DNA of 64,000 nt, from NCBI RefSeq assembly GCF_003545875.1, contig NZ_QHCS01000003.1, positions 186,001-250,000 on the forward strand, read 5' to 3'. Within the stretch, counting starts at the first letter, position 1. The number at the start of each line of letters is the position of its first letter. This DNA is from Leptospira stimsonii. Its GTDB lineage: Bacteria; Spirochaetota; Leptospiria; Leptospirales; Leptospiraceae. A program made the position numbers and the translations under genes. The notes beneath the pieces were generated by a model. The model made no database searches. It was not told where the DNA came from and was given only the letters and a program-made list of their open reading frames with translations. This document shows, one piece after another, positions 42,951-51,557 of this stretch.

Positions 42951-43781
42951 TTATCTCCATCCTTCGTTTTTAAGTTCACTGTGATTCAGATACAGCCCGG
43001 AAGCGCCGACCGACGGAGCTCTCGTATGACCTTGAAACTGAGTGTAAGTTACATTCGAGTTAAAAGGCCAGATCCCTTCGCTCTGAGTCAATGTCGCTTG
43101 GCACTGGCTCAATCCGCCTGCTTTGTTGTAAGCGCAAGAAGAATGAAACGCGACCGCGTAATCGTCTTCCCCCGGAAGAATCAGAGATGCGCCAGCCATT
43201 CCCTTATATCCTGGAACTTGGTAGACGGTTACTCCCGCAGTGTTATTGTGATTGTAAGCGCCTCTCGCTGTGGAAACGATCAAAGCCTTGTCCATGGAAT
43301 TTCCGGCGAATCCAAACGTGACCCCATTCAATGCGGACGCTAGCTCAGAACCGCCGGATGCGGCCGCGAGCGCGGTCACTTTTGTAAAGTTGTAACCTTT
43401 GCTGGAAGCGCTTCCTCCGAGGTTTGCGAGCCAATATTCTGTCACATAACAACCCGCGCTATGGCAAACGATTTTGCAGGAATTGCTTCCTTTGCAATAA
43501 GTGTTTACCACGGTGGTAAAGTTGGTTTGTGCTCTCGCGGTACCATAACTTCTTGGATCGGATGTTCCATCGTATCCAACGAATACTTTCGCGCCGGAAA
43601 CGGAATTCACACTTGTTCCCCAGTAGTTGTTTACATCGGTTGTTCCCGTGCCATTGTGATTCTGGTCGGACTTTCCGTGAACAAACACGGTATACGTCTG
43701 AGCAGAAAGAGATCCTGCCATAAACAGGGCACAAAGAATCAGTCCCACGCTCTTCATTTTTTTCATTTTCATTCTCTTCAC
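42951..43781 (-). CDS. Exported alpha/beta hydrolase, paralogue 2
   Basis: The 276-residue protein is a close duplicate of the one at 40374: same signal-peptide ending (SLSAQTY), same VFVHGKSD loop, same elbow IVCHSAGC (serine S108), the same six cysteines and the same C-terminus SELKNEGWR. Differences are mostly conservative (for example Ser/Thr, Ile/Val, Lys/Gln), so both copies look functional. GTG start after GGAGAATA, the same leader as paralogue 1. The duplicated unit probably includes leader, gene and downstream hairpin. Function unknown; an exported serine hydrolase acting on lipid, ester or peptide is likely. Confidence 0.82.
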   Translation of the reverse strand: MKRMKMKKMKSVGLILCALFMAGSLSAQTYTVFVHGKSDQNHNGTGTTDVNNYWGTSVNSVSGAKVFVGYDGTSDPRSYGTARAQTNFTTVVNTYCKGSNSCKIVCHSAGCYVTEYWLANLGGSASSKGYNFTKVTALAAASGGSELASALNGVTFGFAGNSMDKALIVSTARGAYNHNNTAGVTVYQVPGYKGMAGASLILPGEDDYAVAFHSSCAYNKAGGLSQCQATLTQSEGIWPFNSNVTYTQFQGHTRAPSVGASGLYLNHSELKNEGWR

Positions 43782-44167
43782 TATTCTCCTGATATATAAT
43801 TTAGGAAGGAGTCCGGTGCATTGTTCAAATTTTGCACAAGTTAAGTCAAGTCCAAGTGTGATCTTTTTTAAATAACGGATAGAATAAAAAATTATCGAAG
43901 AATTTTCTTTTTTGGAATCGGATTCTTTCTATTCGCGAAGAACGACGTTCGTTAACTTGAGTTTCTAAAACATACTCGGGTTTAAGCGTGGATTCATCGT
44001 GAACAATCGACGTTGGATCGAAGAACCGTGTCTTTTTATTTTCATTTTTGTTAAGCGAAATGGAAAAAAGAGTCTTCTCGGTAATACCTTCTTTAAATCA
44101 AGGGATTGGATGGAAGAATTTCTTGGACCGATTTTACGAGTTGGAAAATTCGTTTTTTCGAATAGAG
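43782..44167. other. Spacer upstream of hydrolase paralogue 2
   Basis: This 386-base region holds the promoter of paralogue 2 on the minus strand (TTGACTTAA near 43,845) and the downstream flank of the radical SAM gene. A plus-strand frame from about 43,999 runs antisense into the radical SAM gene and is not credible. Confidence 0.4.
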
Positions 44168-45253
44168 TTACAATCCGGGAAAAAGATTCTCTCCTTTTGT
44201 TAAGCGAAGTTGATATTTTTCTGGAATTCGAAAAATACCTTTGTTTAAGGACATCGGATCGTTTAAACCCAGTCGATTTCTTGCGATTCGAAATCGTTTC
44301 CAGAGTATTTCCGCGTAAGGTCCTGTTCCCACCATTCTACTTGAATAATCGGAATCATAGAGTTTGCCGCCTCTCGCTTGACGAATTAAGTTTTCCACTT
44401 TCTCTTTTTTGAGAGGATAATTCGTTTCCAACCAATCCAAAAAGAGGGGAGCGACTTCGAAAGGAAGACGCAAAAATACCATTCCTGCCGTTTTGGCTCC
44501 GGATTCTTTTGCGGACTGAAGAATCGTTTCCAGCTCGTGATCGTTTAACCCGGGGATCATCGGCGCGGCCATCACTCCGGTAGGAACTCCCAATTCGGAA
44601 AGGCTTCGAATCGCTTTCAGTCTTTTTTCAGGATTGGCGGTCCGAGGCTCCATTCTTCTCCAGAGTTCCGAATCGAGAGTGGTCACGCTGATATAAACCT
44701 TTACTAGATTCTGAGACGCCAATTTTTCGAGAAGATCCATGTCTCTGGTTACGAGATAGGATTTTGTGATCATCGCGACTGGTTGTCGAAATTCTAAAAA
44801 AACTTTAAGGAGTTCTCGAGTGATTTCTAATTTTCTCTCGATCGGCTGATAAATATCGGTTACGCCCGCGAGCTGGATCGTTACGACCTCTCCGTTTTGC
44901 TTGGAAAGATATTTTCGAAGAAGATCGGGCGCATTTCGTTTCGCAAAAATCTTTGTTTCAAAATCGATTCCTGGAGAAAGATCCACGTAAGAGTGATTCG
45001 GCCGTGCATAACAGTAGATACAACCATGTTCGCAACCCCGGTATGGATTGAGAGAGCGAGTAAAGTGTAAATCAGGACAATCATTTTCCGTCACGATTGT
45101 TTTCGCGCGTTCTTCAAAAAGAATCGTTTTCGGAGAAGGGGACTCATCCGGAAATTCCGGATCGGATTCTCGATAAGTAGAATCAAACCGGCCGGCGATC
45201 TTAGATTCCGTTCCCCGATTGATTCTTCTCTGTCCGAGCATTGAGATTCCCAA
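44168..45253 (-). CDS. PA0069-family radical SAM protein
   Basis: The 361-residue protein carries the radical SAM cluster motif C74xxxC78xxC81 (YRGCEHGCIYCYARPNHSYVDL). The family's flanking blocks are LNPYRGCEHGC, TDIYQPIERKLEITR, MITKSYLVTRD and SVTTLDSELWRRMEPRT. Close relatives are annotated as PA0069-type or spore-photoproduct-lyase-like Rv2578c proteins, of unestablished function. The family binds a 4Fe-4S cluster and cleaves SAM. The start could also be the ATG four codons further in. Divergent from the csoR operon, with 144 bases between. Confidence 0.88.
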   Translation of the reverse strand: MGISMLGQRRINRGTESKIAGRFDSTYRESDPEFPDESPSPKTILFEERAKTIVTENDCPDLHFTRSLNPYRGCEHGCIYCYARPNHSYVDLSPGIDFETKIFAKRNAPDLLRKYLSKQNGEVVTIQLAGVTDIYQPIERKLEITRELLKVFLEFRQPVAMITKSYLVTRDMDLLEKLASQNLVKVYISVTTLDSELWRRMEPRTANPEKRLKAIRSLSELGVPTGVMAAPMIPGLNDHELETILQSAKESGAKTAGMVFLRLPFEVAPLFLDWLETNYPLKKEKVENLIRQARGGKLYDSDYSSRMVGTGPYAEILWKRFRIARNRLGLNDPMSLNKGIFRIPEKYQLRLTKGENLFPGL

Positions 45254-45373
45254 ACAGAATGTTTCACTATTTATAAAATAAGCAAATAAATTTTAAGTAT
45301 TTTTATCTTTTGGAAGGAATAAAATTGAAGAATTTTTTTTCGTTTTATTCGCTCAGTGTGATCAAAATATCGT

Positions 45374-45397
45374 CTATAGCATAGGGGGGTATAGTAT
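45374..45397 (+). promoter_or_regulatory. Candidate CsoR operator overlapping the csoR ribosome site
   Basis: A G-tract flanked by A/T-rich half-sites (TATAGCATA, GGGGGG, TATAGTATA) ends at the csoR start codon. CsoR-family operators are typically G/C tracts flanked by TA-rich arms. The same GGGGGG is the only ribosome-site-like sequence before the ATG, so repressor binding could be autoregulatory. Confidence 0.5.
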
Positions 45398-45685
45398 ATG
45401 AAACCGAAATACAAACTGCACTCTGATCCTAAAGTCAAGGAAGCATTAACTTTGAGGCTCAAGAAAATTGAAGGGCAGATCCGAGGAATACAAGGTATGA
45501 TTGAAAGGGACGAATACTGCGACGATGTTCTCAATCAATTGTCTTCCGCAAAATCGGCGTTAGATGGAGTTTCGAAAACTCTTCTCAAAAGTCATATTGA
45601 AACCTGCGTAGTTGAAAGATTTAAGGAGAATGATCCCGCGATCTTGAATGAGTTTATGACTACGGTTGACCGCATTCTTAAATAA
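45398..45685 (+). CDS. csoR: CsoR-family copper-sensing repressor
   Basis: The 95-residue all-helical protein has the CsoR copper ligands: C41 in DEYCDDV, H66 and C70 in LKSHIETCV, and the RLKKIEGQIRGIQGMI DNA-binding helix (20-35). CsoR dimers or tetramers bind DNA without copper and release it when Cu(I) binds. It heads a three-gene unit followed by copZ (19 bases) and copA, which fits copper-induced derepression. The start is set by the family N-terminus and the ATG right after the operator-like site. Confidence 0.9.
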   Translation: MKPKYKLHSDPKVKEALTLRLKKIEGQIRGIQGMIERDEYCDDVLNQLSSAKSALDGVSKTLLKSHIETCVVERFKENDPAILNEFMTTVDRILK

Positions 45686-45704
45686 ATCTTGGAGGAATCA
45701 AGTC

Positions 45705-45914
45705 ATGAAAGAAATCAAATTAGAAGTCGAAGGAATGACATGCAATCACTGTCAGCATACGATCGAATCCGCGTTAAAGGAAATCGGCCTTTCTTCCAAA
45801 GCGAGTTTAGCGAATAAGGAAGTCGTTTATCAAGGAGAAGGTACGGAAGAAGAATTATCCAAGGTCAGAGCCGCGATCTTGGAAGAAGGTTATACGCCGG
45901 GTTCAATCAAATGA
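45705..45914 (+). CDS. copZ: Copper chaperone CopZ-like heavy-metal-associated protein
   Basis: The 69-residue single HMA domain has the metal motif GMTCNHCQHTIE near residues 9-20 and the ferredoxin-like beta-alpha-beta-beta-alpha-beta pattern. It delivers Cu(I) to CopA in the cytoplasm. A GGAGG ribosome site precedes the ATG at 45705; the frame itself is open from 45666. The stop overlaps the copA ATG (ATGA), indicating coupling. Confidence 0.9.
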   Translation: MKEIKLEVEGMTCNHCQHTIESALKEIGLSSKASLANKEVVYQGEGTEEELSKVRAAILEEGYTPGSIK

Positions 45915-48145
45915 ATCCCTCGGTTAAGGCGGAACCTTCCGATTCCGGAATTACTCTCGATCTGATCGGAATGACCTGCGCAAATTGTGCCCTCCGAATC
46001 GAAAAGGGATTGAAAAAAGTTCCCGGAGTCAAGGACGCAAGGGTCAATTTCGCAATGGAAACGGCGAAAGTGGAGTTTTCTTCTCCGGTTTCTCAAGAGG
46101 TCTTATTGGACAAAGTCGATTCGCTCGGGTATAGAGCGCTTGTTCACGAAGAAATCGTTCTGAACGGCGAGGCCGAAAAAGCGCACGAGGAAGAATTCAG
46201 AAAATTAAAATTTAGACTTCTTGCATCGGTTCTTTTTTCCACTCCTTTGCTTTTATCCATGGTAGGGCATTTTGGAGAAAATAAGTTTTCCGAATATTTA
46301 CATTTTCTAATGAATCCATGGTTGCAGTTCGCGCTTGCAACTCCTGTCCAATTTTGGATCGGTTTTTCCTTCTACTTGGGCGCTTTTCGGTCGCTTAAGA
46401 ACGGCGGGGCGAATATGGACGTGCTTGTTGTCCTTGGCACCTCGGCCGCCTACTTTTATAGCGTAAAACAATCCTTTCTTTCCTTAGAAGGACATCACCA
46501 TGGGGAAATTTTCCTCTACTATGAAACTTCGGCCGTTCTGATTACATTGATTCTTTTCGGTAAATTTTTGGAACATCTCGCGAAAGGTAAGTCTTCAAAA
46601 GCGATTCAATCTTTAGTCGGGTTACAACCGAAAACCGCGAACATCATCCGTGAAGATGAAATTCAGGAAATTCCCTTGGCGGCGGTGAGGAGCGGAGATT
46701 TACTTCTCGTAAAAGTTGGAGAAACAGTTCCCGTCGACGGAATTGTCGAAGAGGGAAGTTCCTCTATCGACGAATCGATGTTAACCGGTGAAAGCATTCC
46801 GGTTGAAAAGAAGGTGGGGAGCGCCTTGTTTGGAGGTTCGCTTAACAAAAACGGAATTCTGAAACTCAGAGCTTCGAAAGTAGGAAAGGATACTCTTTTA
46901 TCCGGCATCGTAAGAGTTGTGCAAGAAGCGCAAGGTTCCAGGGCTCCAATTCAAAGGATTGCGGATAGAATTTCCGGGGTTTTTGTCCCGGCCGTTATTT
47001 TGATTGCGGCTTTTACTTTTGCCCTTTGGTTTTTTTGGATAGAACCCGGAGTTTTCTCAGGCGCGTTGGAAAAAGCGATTGCGGTGCTCGTGATTGCTTG
47101 TCCTTGTGCGCTTGGGCTTGCGACTCCCGTCTCCATTCTTGCCGGATCCGGAAGGGCCGCTACTTTAGGAATCCTGTTTCGTACCGCGGAAGCATTAGAA
47201 ATTGCTCATAAAGTGAATACTGTCGTTTTTGATAAGACGGGAACTTTGACGCACGGAAAGCCGATTCTTAAAAAAATCGACGTTATCCCTTCCGGAGACG
47301 AATCTCGACTCCTTATGATAGCGGGCGCCGCGGAACAAAATTCGGAACATCCGCTTTCGAAAGCGATCGTGGATTCCGCGAAACAGCGAGGTCTGATTCT
47401 TCCGATTTCGGAAACGTTCGAGACGATACCGGGTGGAGGAGTTTTTGCAATCGTAAACTCAAAAGAAGTTCTATTGGGAACGGATCGGCTCTTTAAAGAA
47501 AAGGGTATTCGATTGAATCAGACTCTTTCCGATTTAAAGATTCAGAGAGAAGCCGAAGGGGCTACGGTCGTGCATTTGAGCGTGGATGGAATTCACAGCG
47601 CGGTTCTTTCCTTGGCGGATACTGTTAAGGATTCTACTCCCGATTCGATCACGCGGTTGAAGGCACTCGGAATGGAAGTTTATATGATCACGGGAGACAA
47701 TGAAAGAACGGCTAATGCGGTAGCGAAGACTTGCGGTATCGATCACGTCCTTGCTGAAATTCTTCCAGAAGGAAAGGCGACGGAAGTTAAAACGCTGATG
47801 GATTCGGGAAAAGTCGTCGCGATGGTTGGAGACGGTATCAACGACGCGCCGGCTCTAGCCGTTGCAAATTTGGGAATCGCAATGGGAACGGGAACGGACG
47901 TCGCAATGGAATCTTCCGATGTCGTGATCATGAACGGGGATCTCGCTTCGATTGCAAACGCATTCGCAATGAGTCGTAGAACCGTTTATAATATCAGGCA
48001 GAATTTATTCTGGGCGTTGATCTATAACGCGCTCGGAATTCCTTTCGCGGCCGCCGGTTTTTTAGCCCCTTGGATTGCCGGAGGAGCGATGGCATTCAGT
48101 TCCGTTTCGGTAGTTCTCAACGCATTGCGGTTGCAAAGAAAGTAA
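45911..48145 (+). CDS. copA: Copper-exporting P1B-type ATPase CopA
   Basis: The 744-residue pump has one N-terminal HMA domain (GMTCANC, C23 and C26), eight membrane helices, and the actuator TGES motif. The transmembrane metal site CPC (C397-P-C399) marks Cu(I)/Ag(I) specificity, and it has phosphorylation site DKTGTLT (D441), SEHPLSKAI and GDGINDAPA. It exports copper from the cytoplasm to the periplasm. It is last in csoR-copZ-copA and is followed by a strong inverted repeat. Confidence 0.95.
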   Translation: MNPSVKAEPSDSGITLDLIGMTCANCALRIEKGLKKVPGVKDARVNFAMETAKVEFSSPVSQEVLLDKVDSLGYRALVHEEIVLNGEAEKAHEEEFRKLKFRLLASVLFSTPLLLSMVGHFGENKFSEYLHFLMNPWLQFALATPVQFWIGFSFYLGAFRSLKNGGANMDVLVVLGTSAAYFYSVKQSFLSLEGHHHGEIFLYYETSAVLITLILFGKFLEHLAKGKSSKAIQSLVGLQPKTANIIREDEIQEIPLAAVRSGDLLLVKVGETVPVDGIVEEGSSSIDESMLTGESIPVEKKVGSALFGGSLNKNGILKLRASKVGKDTLLSGIVRVVQEAQGSRAPIQRIADRISGVFVPAVILIAAFTFALWFFWIEPGVFSGALEKAIAVLVIACPCALGLATPVSILAGSGRAATLGILFRTAEALEIAHKVNTVVFDKTGTLTHGKPILKKIDVIPSGDESRLLMIAGAAEQNSEHPLSKAIVDSAKQRGLILPISETFETIPGGGVFAIVNSKEVLLGTDRLFKEKGIRLNQTLSDLKIQREAEGATVVHLSVDGIHSAVLSLADTVKDSTPDSITRLKALGMEVYMITGDNERTANAVAKTCGIDHVLAEILPEGKATEVKTLMDSGKVVAMVGDGINDAPALAVANLGIAMGTGTDVAMESSDVVIMNGDLASIANAFAMSRRTVYNIRQNLFWALIYNALGIPFAAAGFLAPWIAGGAMAFSSVSVVLNALRLQRK

Positions 48146-48157
48146 ATTAGAAAAGAG

Positions 48158-48200
48158 GAATATTCTCGGAATCATTTGTTCGACGTTTCCGAGAATATTC
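48158..48200 (+). terminator. Terminator of the csoR-copZ-copA operon
   Basis: GAATATTCTCGGA (48158-48170) pairs perfectly with TCCGAGAATATTC (48188-48200), loop 17 bases. A T-rich GTGTCTTGTTTTTA follows. Confidence 0.75.
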
Positions 48201-48255
48201 GTGTCTTGTTTTTAGGTCTTCGAGGGCATTGGATTTTGCGTAAATATCGTAGCGA

Positions 48256-48876
48256 TTATTTCAGAACGCCGTCCATCCATTCCTTATAAGAATAGAGGCT
48301 ACTGATCGTTGCGATATAGGAGTTCGCGGCCGGATCCAGATCGATACCATAAGTCAGAAAACGTCCGACTACGGGCGTATAGAATGCGTCCGCAATTCCA
48401 AATTGTTTTCCGAACAGAAACGGCCCTTTGTGTTTATTTAGACATTCTTTCCAGATGGACTCGATTCTTCTTATATCTTTCCATGCTTCTTCGGGGAACG
48501 TTCTTCCGTGCAATTTTTCAGCGAGATTCATCGAAAGATTCTTTCTTAGATCGCCGAATCCGGAATGCATTTCCGCGACAATCGATCTAGCGAAGGCTCT
48601 CGCGGCTTTTTCTTTCGGCCAAAGATTTTTTTCCGGAAAACTCTCCGCTATATATTCAACGATGCTCAACGTATCCCAGACCTTGATATCTCCGTCGACT
48701 AGGACAGGAACTTTGCCGGCATTCGAGTAGAGTTTTATTTTTTCAAAGAACTCGGGTGTGTTTAGAACGAGCGAGATTTCCGTGAAGGGAATCTTACTTT
48801 CCTTTAATAAAATCCAAGGACGTAAAGACCAAGAAGAGAATTTTTTGTCGCCGATTACGAGTTGAAGATCTGCCAT
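48256..48876 (-). CDS. Glutathione S-transferase-like protein
   Basis: The 206-residue protein has the thioredoxin-like N-terminal half with the glutathione-site segment KFSSWSLRPWILL (about 11-23), KVPVLVDGDIKVWDTLSIVEYI (54-75, with the cis-proline and the Asp-Ser/Thr pair), and an all-helical C-terminal half with GIADAFYTPVVGRF. The SSWS variant is typical of a bacterial GST subgroup using serine. It conjugates or reduces with glutathione in the cytoplasm. The frame is open to 48957, but the ATG at 48876 starts at the family N-terminus with GAAAGAA upstream. Confidence 0.88.
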   Translation of the reverse strand: MADLQLVIGDKKFSSWSLRPWILLKESKIPFTEISLVLNTPEFFEKIKLYSNAGKVPVLVDGDIKVWDTLSIVEYIAESFPEKNLWPKEKAARAFARSIVAEMHSGFGDLRKNLSMNLAEKLHGRTFPEEAWKDIRRIESIWKECLNKHKGPFLFGKQFGIADAFYTPVVGRFLTYGIDLDPAANSYIATISSLYSYKEWMDGVLK

Positions 48877-49150
48877 AGGACCAAATTCTTTCGGCAAAAG
48901 AATCTTGAAAATTGAAATTCTTCCACTTCCAGAATCAAAAGGAAGACAAAGCGACATTTTAAATGGACTGAGTTCTAAATCGTTTGGAAAATTTCCATTT
49001 TATAAATCAAGTCGGTATCGTTTCTTGAAGATTCGATACGGTTTCCGCGTTTTGCGGAGTTTCGGATTTTAAATTTTTTCCAAAGTGAATCCTAAATTCA
49101 TTTTTTAATTTAAAATCCTGACCCATGTTCTTTTTTGAGACGGCCCTACT

Positions 49151-50470
49151 TCAGTATTTTAACGGAAGCGACAAAGACGCTAAAACCGTTTCGACCGGGA
49201 TCTCGGAGACGGAATGATCTAGAATATTCGAAATCTGGAATGTTCCGGAATGTTTTCGAGCTACGAAGTCAACGATCGTCAATCCGAGTCCCGAGAAAAA
49301 AGTTTCCATTGGAAGGCTTTCGTAGACGAATCCTGTGAGTCGATAGAAAGGTTGTTTCACCAATATTTCCTTATCTTTGGGAACACCCGGGATCGATTTT
49401 GAATCGAATTCATTTTTGAAGGAAAGGTTCAACATTCCGTTTTGAATCTTGTCATAGATCAAAATCTTAGAATCGATGCGTGCATACTTTGCGGCGTTCA
49501 CGATCAATTCTTCCAAGATCAGTTGAATCGAAGATTGGTCCACTTCGATTTGAATCGAATTGGGATGTAAGGATTTATGAAAGGAAATGCTCAGAGCTTT
49601 TTCACTCAAAAATTTCTCCATCTTTTCAGAAGCGTTTTCAACCGTTTGTTCGATCAGCTCGAAAAAATCGGAAACGCTCATCTTTGTTTTTTCTTTAGAT
49701 ATATCGCGGTTGAGTATTTCCATACTCTTTTCCAAACAGTGAAGAGTATCGTGAACCGTTTGATTGTTCACAAAAAGAAGGTCGGCGATTTCCTTTGATA
49801 ATACGCAATTCTCCCCCTCGTATTTGGCGGATGATTTTAGAATTTCGATCAGACTTACGATCGCACCGATACCGCCCCCGCTCAAAAAAGTTTGTTTGAT
49901 GTTGTTGAGAGTCACCTTGCTGACATCGACCGTTTTTTCCAGATCGGACATCCAGGATTGTTTGTACAAGATCCAATCTAACTGGGCTCTCAGTCGCGTT
50001 TCGGTTTCTTCTTGAAGAACTTTTTCCGTAGATTTCTTTTGAGTATACTCCGAGATCCGCTTCATACAATGTCCGAAAACTTGAATGTCGATGGGTTTGA
50101 TCAGGTAATCCAGTACTCCCAGTTTCATCACTTCGATGATCGTATCAGGCTGGTTGTTTCCGGTTTGAACGAGAATGATCGGATCTTCCAAAAAAGTCTT
50201 AATTTCTCGGATGAAGTCTTGTCCCTTAATGAGTGGGGTTTCCAGGTCCACTATGAATGCGGAGAATTGTTTTTCTCGAGCGGCTTCTAAAGCCTGTTTT
50301 CCGTTCGCGTAACCTTCCGCTTTGATCCCGAGAGTTTTACAGATCTGGAGTAATAGCGCTCTGATTTCATCAGCGTCTTCTAATATGAGAATCGGATCCC
50401 TTAGGGCTATGGATTGCTCGAGAACATTTTGTCTGAATTGATTTTGGCGAATATCGATTGTGTTTATCAT
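49151..50470 (-). CDS. Response regulator receiver domain fused to a histidine-kinase-like ATPase
   Basis: Residues about 25-140 are a receiver domain: acidic pair E31/D32, phospho-acceptor D75 in FIVDLETP, T103 and K125 in YLIKPID. Residues about 225-435 resemble the dimerisation and HATPase_c part of a histidine kinase, with LEELIVNAAKYA (N-box, N325) and SGLGLTIVDFVARKHSG (G-box). No phospho-accepting histidine in an H-E-[IL]-[NR] context is seen; the equivalent place is GGGIGAIVSLIEIL. It may control kinase output through phosphotransfer from a partner. Divergent from the PAS-LuxR gene by about 180 bases. Confidence 0.85.
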   Translation of the reverse strand: MINTIDIRQNQFRQNVLEQSIALRDPILILEDADEIRALLLQICKTLGIKAEGYANGKQALEAAREKQFSAFIVDLETPLIKGQDFIREIKTFLEDPIILVQTGNNQPDTIIEVMKLGVLDYLIKPIDIQVFGHCMKRISEYTQKKSTEKVLQEETETRLRAQLDWILYKQSWMSDLEKTVDVSKVTLNNIKQTFLSGGGIGAIVSLIEILKSSAKYEGENCVLSKEIADLLFVNNQTVHDTLHCLEKSMEILNRDISKEKTKMSVSDFFELIEQTVENASEKMEKFLSEKALSISFHKSLHPNSIQIEVDQSSIQLILEELIVNAAKYARIDSKILIYDKIQNGMLNLSFKNEFDSKSIPGVPKDKEILVKQPFYRLTGFVYESLPMETFFSGLGLTIVDFVARKHSGTFQISNILDHSVSEIPVETVLASLSLPLKY

Positions 50471-50653
50471 CTGTCTATTACCTAACTAATTAAAGTTCCT
50501 GATTTTTATCAATGCCGACGACCGGTTTCTTCCAACTGTTAGTATTGACGGAAGATAAATACAGTTTCATACTTTGGTAGATTATAAACTGAAATTCTCA
50601 CCCTTGAAAAAAGCTAATTTTCGAATACTGCTCAAGGGATATGGAGGGAATGT

Positions 50654-51349
50654 ATGTCAACCGTGGAAAATCAGAATCAAATAAAAAGCGAAGATTTGTC
50701 ATCAATCTTAACTTCTTACTTTTATCAGTATCCGCACGCGATGTTTATCACGGACAGGGAGGGAAGGATAGAATTCATTAACCCCGTTTTCGAAAGACTT
50801 TCCGGTTATAAACGAAACGAGTTGATCGGTCAGAATCCGAGATTCTTCCAATCGGGAAGTCATGACTCCGAATTTTATGAAAATTTTTGGAGAACTATCT
50901 TATCCGGTAAGGAATACGAAGGGAATTTCTTAAATAAGAATCGATCCGGAGAAACGATTTCCTGGAAAGAAAGAATCACTCCGCTTCGGGATGAAAAAGG
51001 GAATATCTCCAACTTCCTCTGTAAAGTGGATCTTCCACAGGACAAAACCGCTGTAGTCGGGGGGAATCCTTCGGCGGAAGGGGTATCGGCCACTAAGGTA
51101 AAAGAATCACTCTTTCCGAAACTTCAAAAGGAATATGGACTAACGTATCAGGAAGCGAAGATCTGTGAACTTCTGGTAGCGGGTCAAACAAGAGAAAGTT
51201 TGGTGCAACAGCTCGGAGTACATTCCGGAACTCTAAAGAATCATCTAAAAGCGATCTACAGAAAGACGATTGAAAGAGATCTTTCGGAACCGGGTCAAGG
51301 CAGAGATAAATTGCAGAGGCTCACCGTATTTTTGATTCGTCTTTGTTGA
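50654..51349 (+). CDS. PAS domain protein with LuxR-type helix-turn-helix
   Basis: The 231-residue protein has a PAS/PAC sensor at about 25-130 (MFITDREGRIEFINPVFERLSGY, WKERITPLRDEKGNISNF) and a C-terminal helix-turn-helix at about 165-205 (LTYQEAKICELLVAGQTRESLVQQLGV, LKNHLKAIYRKT). The HTH resembles LuxR/GerE. It probably binds DNA in response to a ligand, redox or a partner kinase. Its PAS domain resembles the third PAS of the kinase encoded at 51558. It lies between the divergent REC-ATPase and that kinase. GGAGGGA precedes the ATG. Confidence 0.85.
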   Translation: MSTVENQNQIKSEDLSSILTSYFYQYPHAMFITDREGRIEFINPVFERLSGYKRNELIGQNPRFFQSGSHDSEFYENFWRTILSGKEYEGNFLNKNRSGETISWKERITPLRDEKGNISNFLCKVDLPQDKTAVVGGNPSAEGVSATKVKESLFPKLQKEYGLTYQEAKICELLVAGQTRESLVQQLGVHSGTLKNHLKAIYRKTIERDLSEPGQGRDKLQRLTVFLIRLC

Positions 51350-51389
51350 TTCAGAAATAAATTTCCTAAATTTCACGCCGAATATAAAC

Positions 51390-51436
51390 GATACGTTCTT
51401 TGGGATTTCCTAGAAGAACGTATCTTTCTTTTTTTT
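51390..51436 (+). terminator. Intrinsic terminator of the PAS-LuxR gene
   Basis: GATACGTTCTT (51390-51400) pairs with AAGAACGTATC (51414-51424) and is followed by TTTCTTTTTTTT. It separates the PAS-LuxR gene from the kinase gene, so the two are probably transcribed separately. Confidence 0.87.
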
Positions 51437-51557
51437 AGCACGTCTCATCACTTTAGGGTTGCGACAAAATTCAATTTGTAATAGATGATATGAGTTCTGT
51501 TTCTATCATTTCATTTCAAATCTACCCAACGATAATATTGATACGCGTACTATTTCA

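Noticed and set aside
43999..44412. 137-codon plus-strand frame
   Set aside because: More than half is antisense to the radical SAM gene and the rest is AT-rich promoter DNA.
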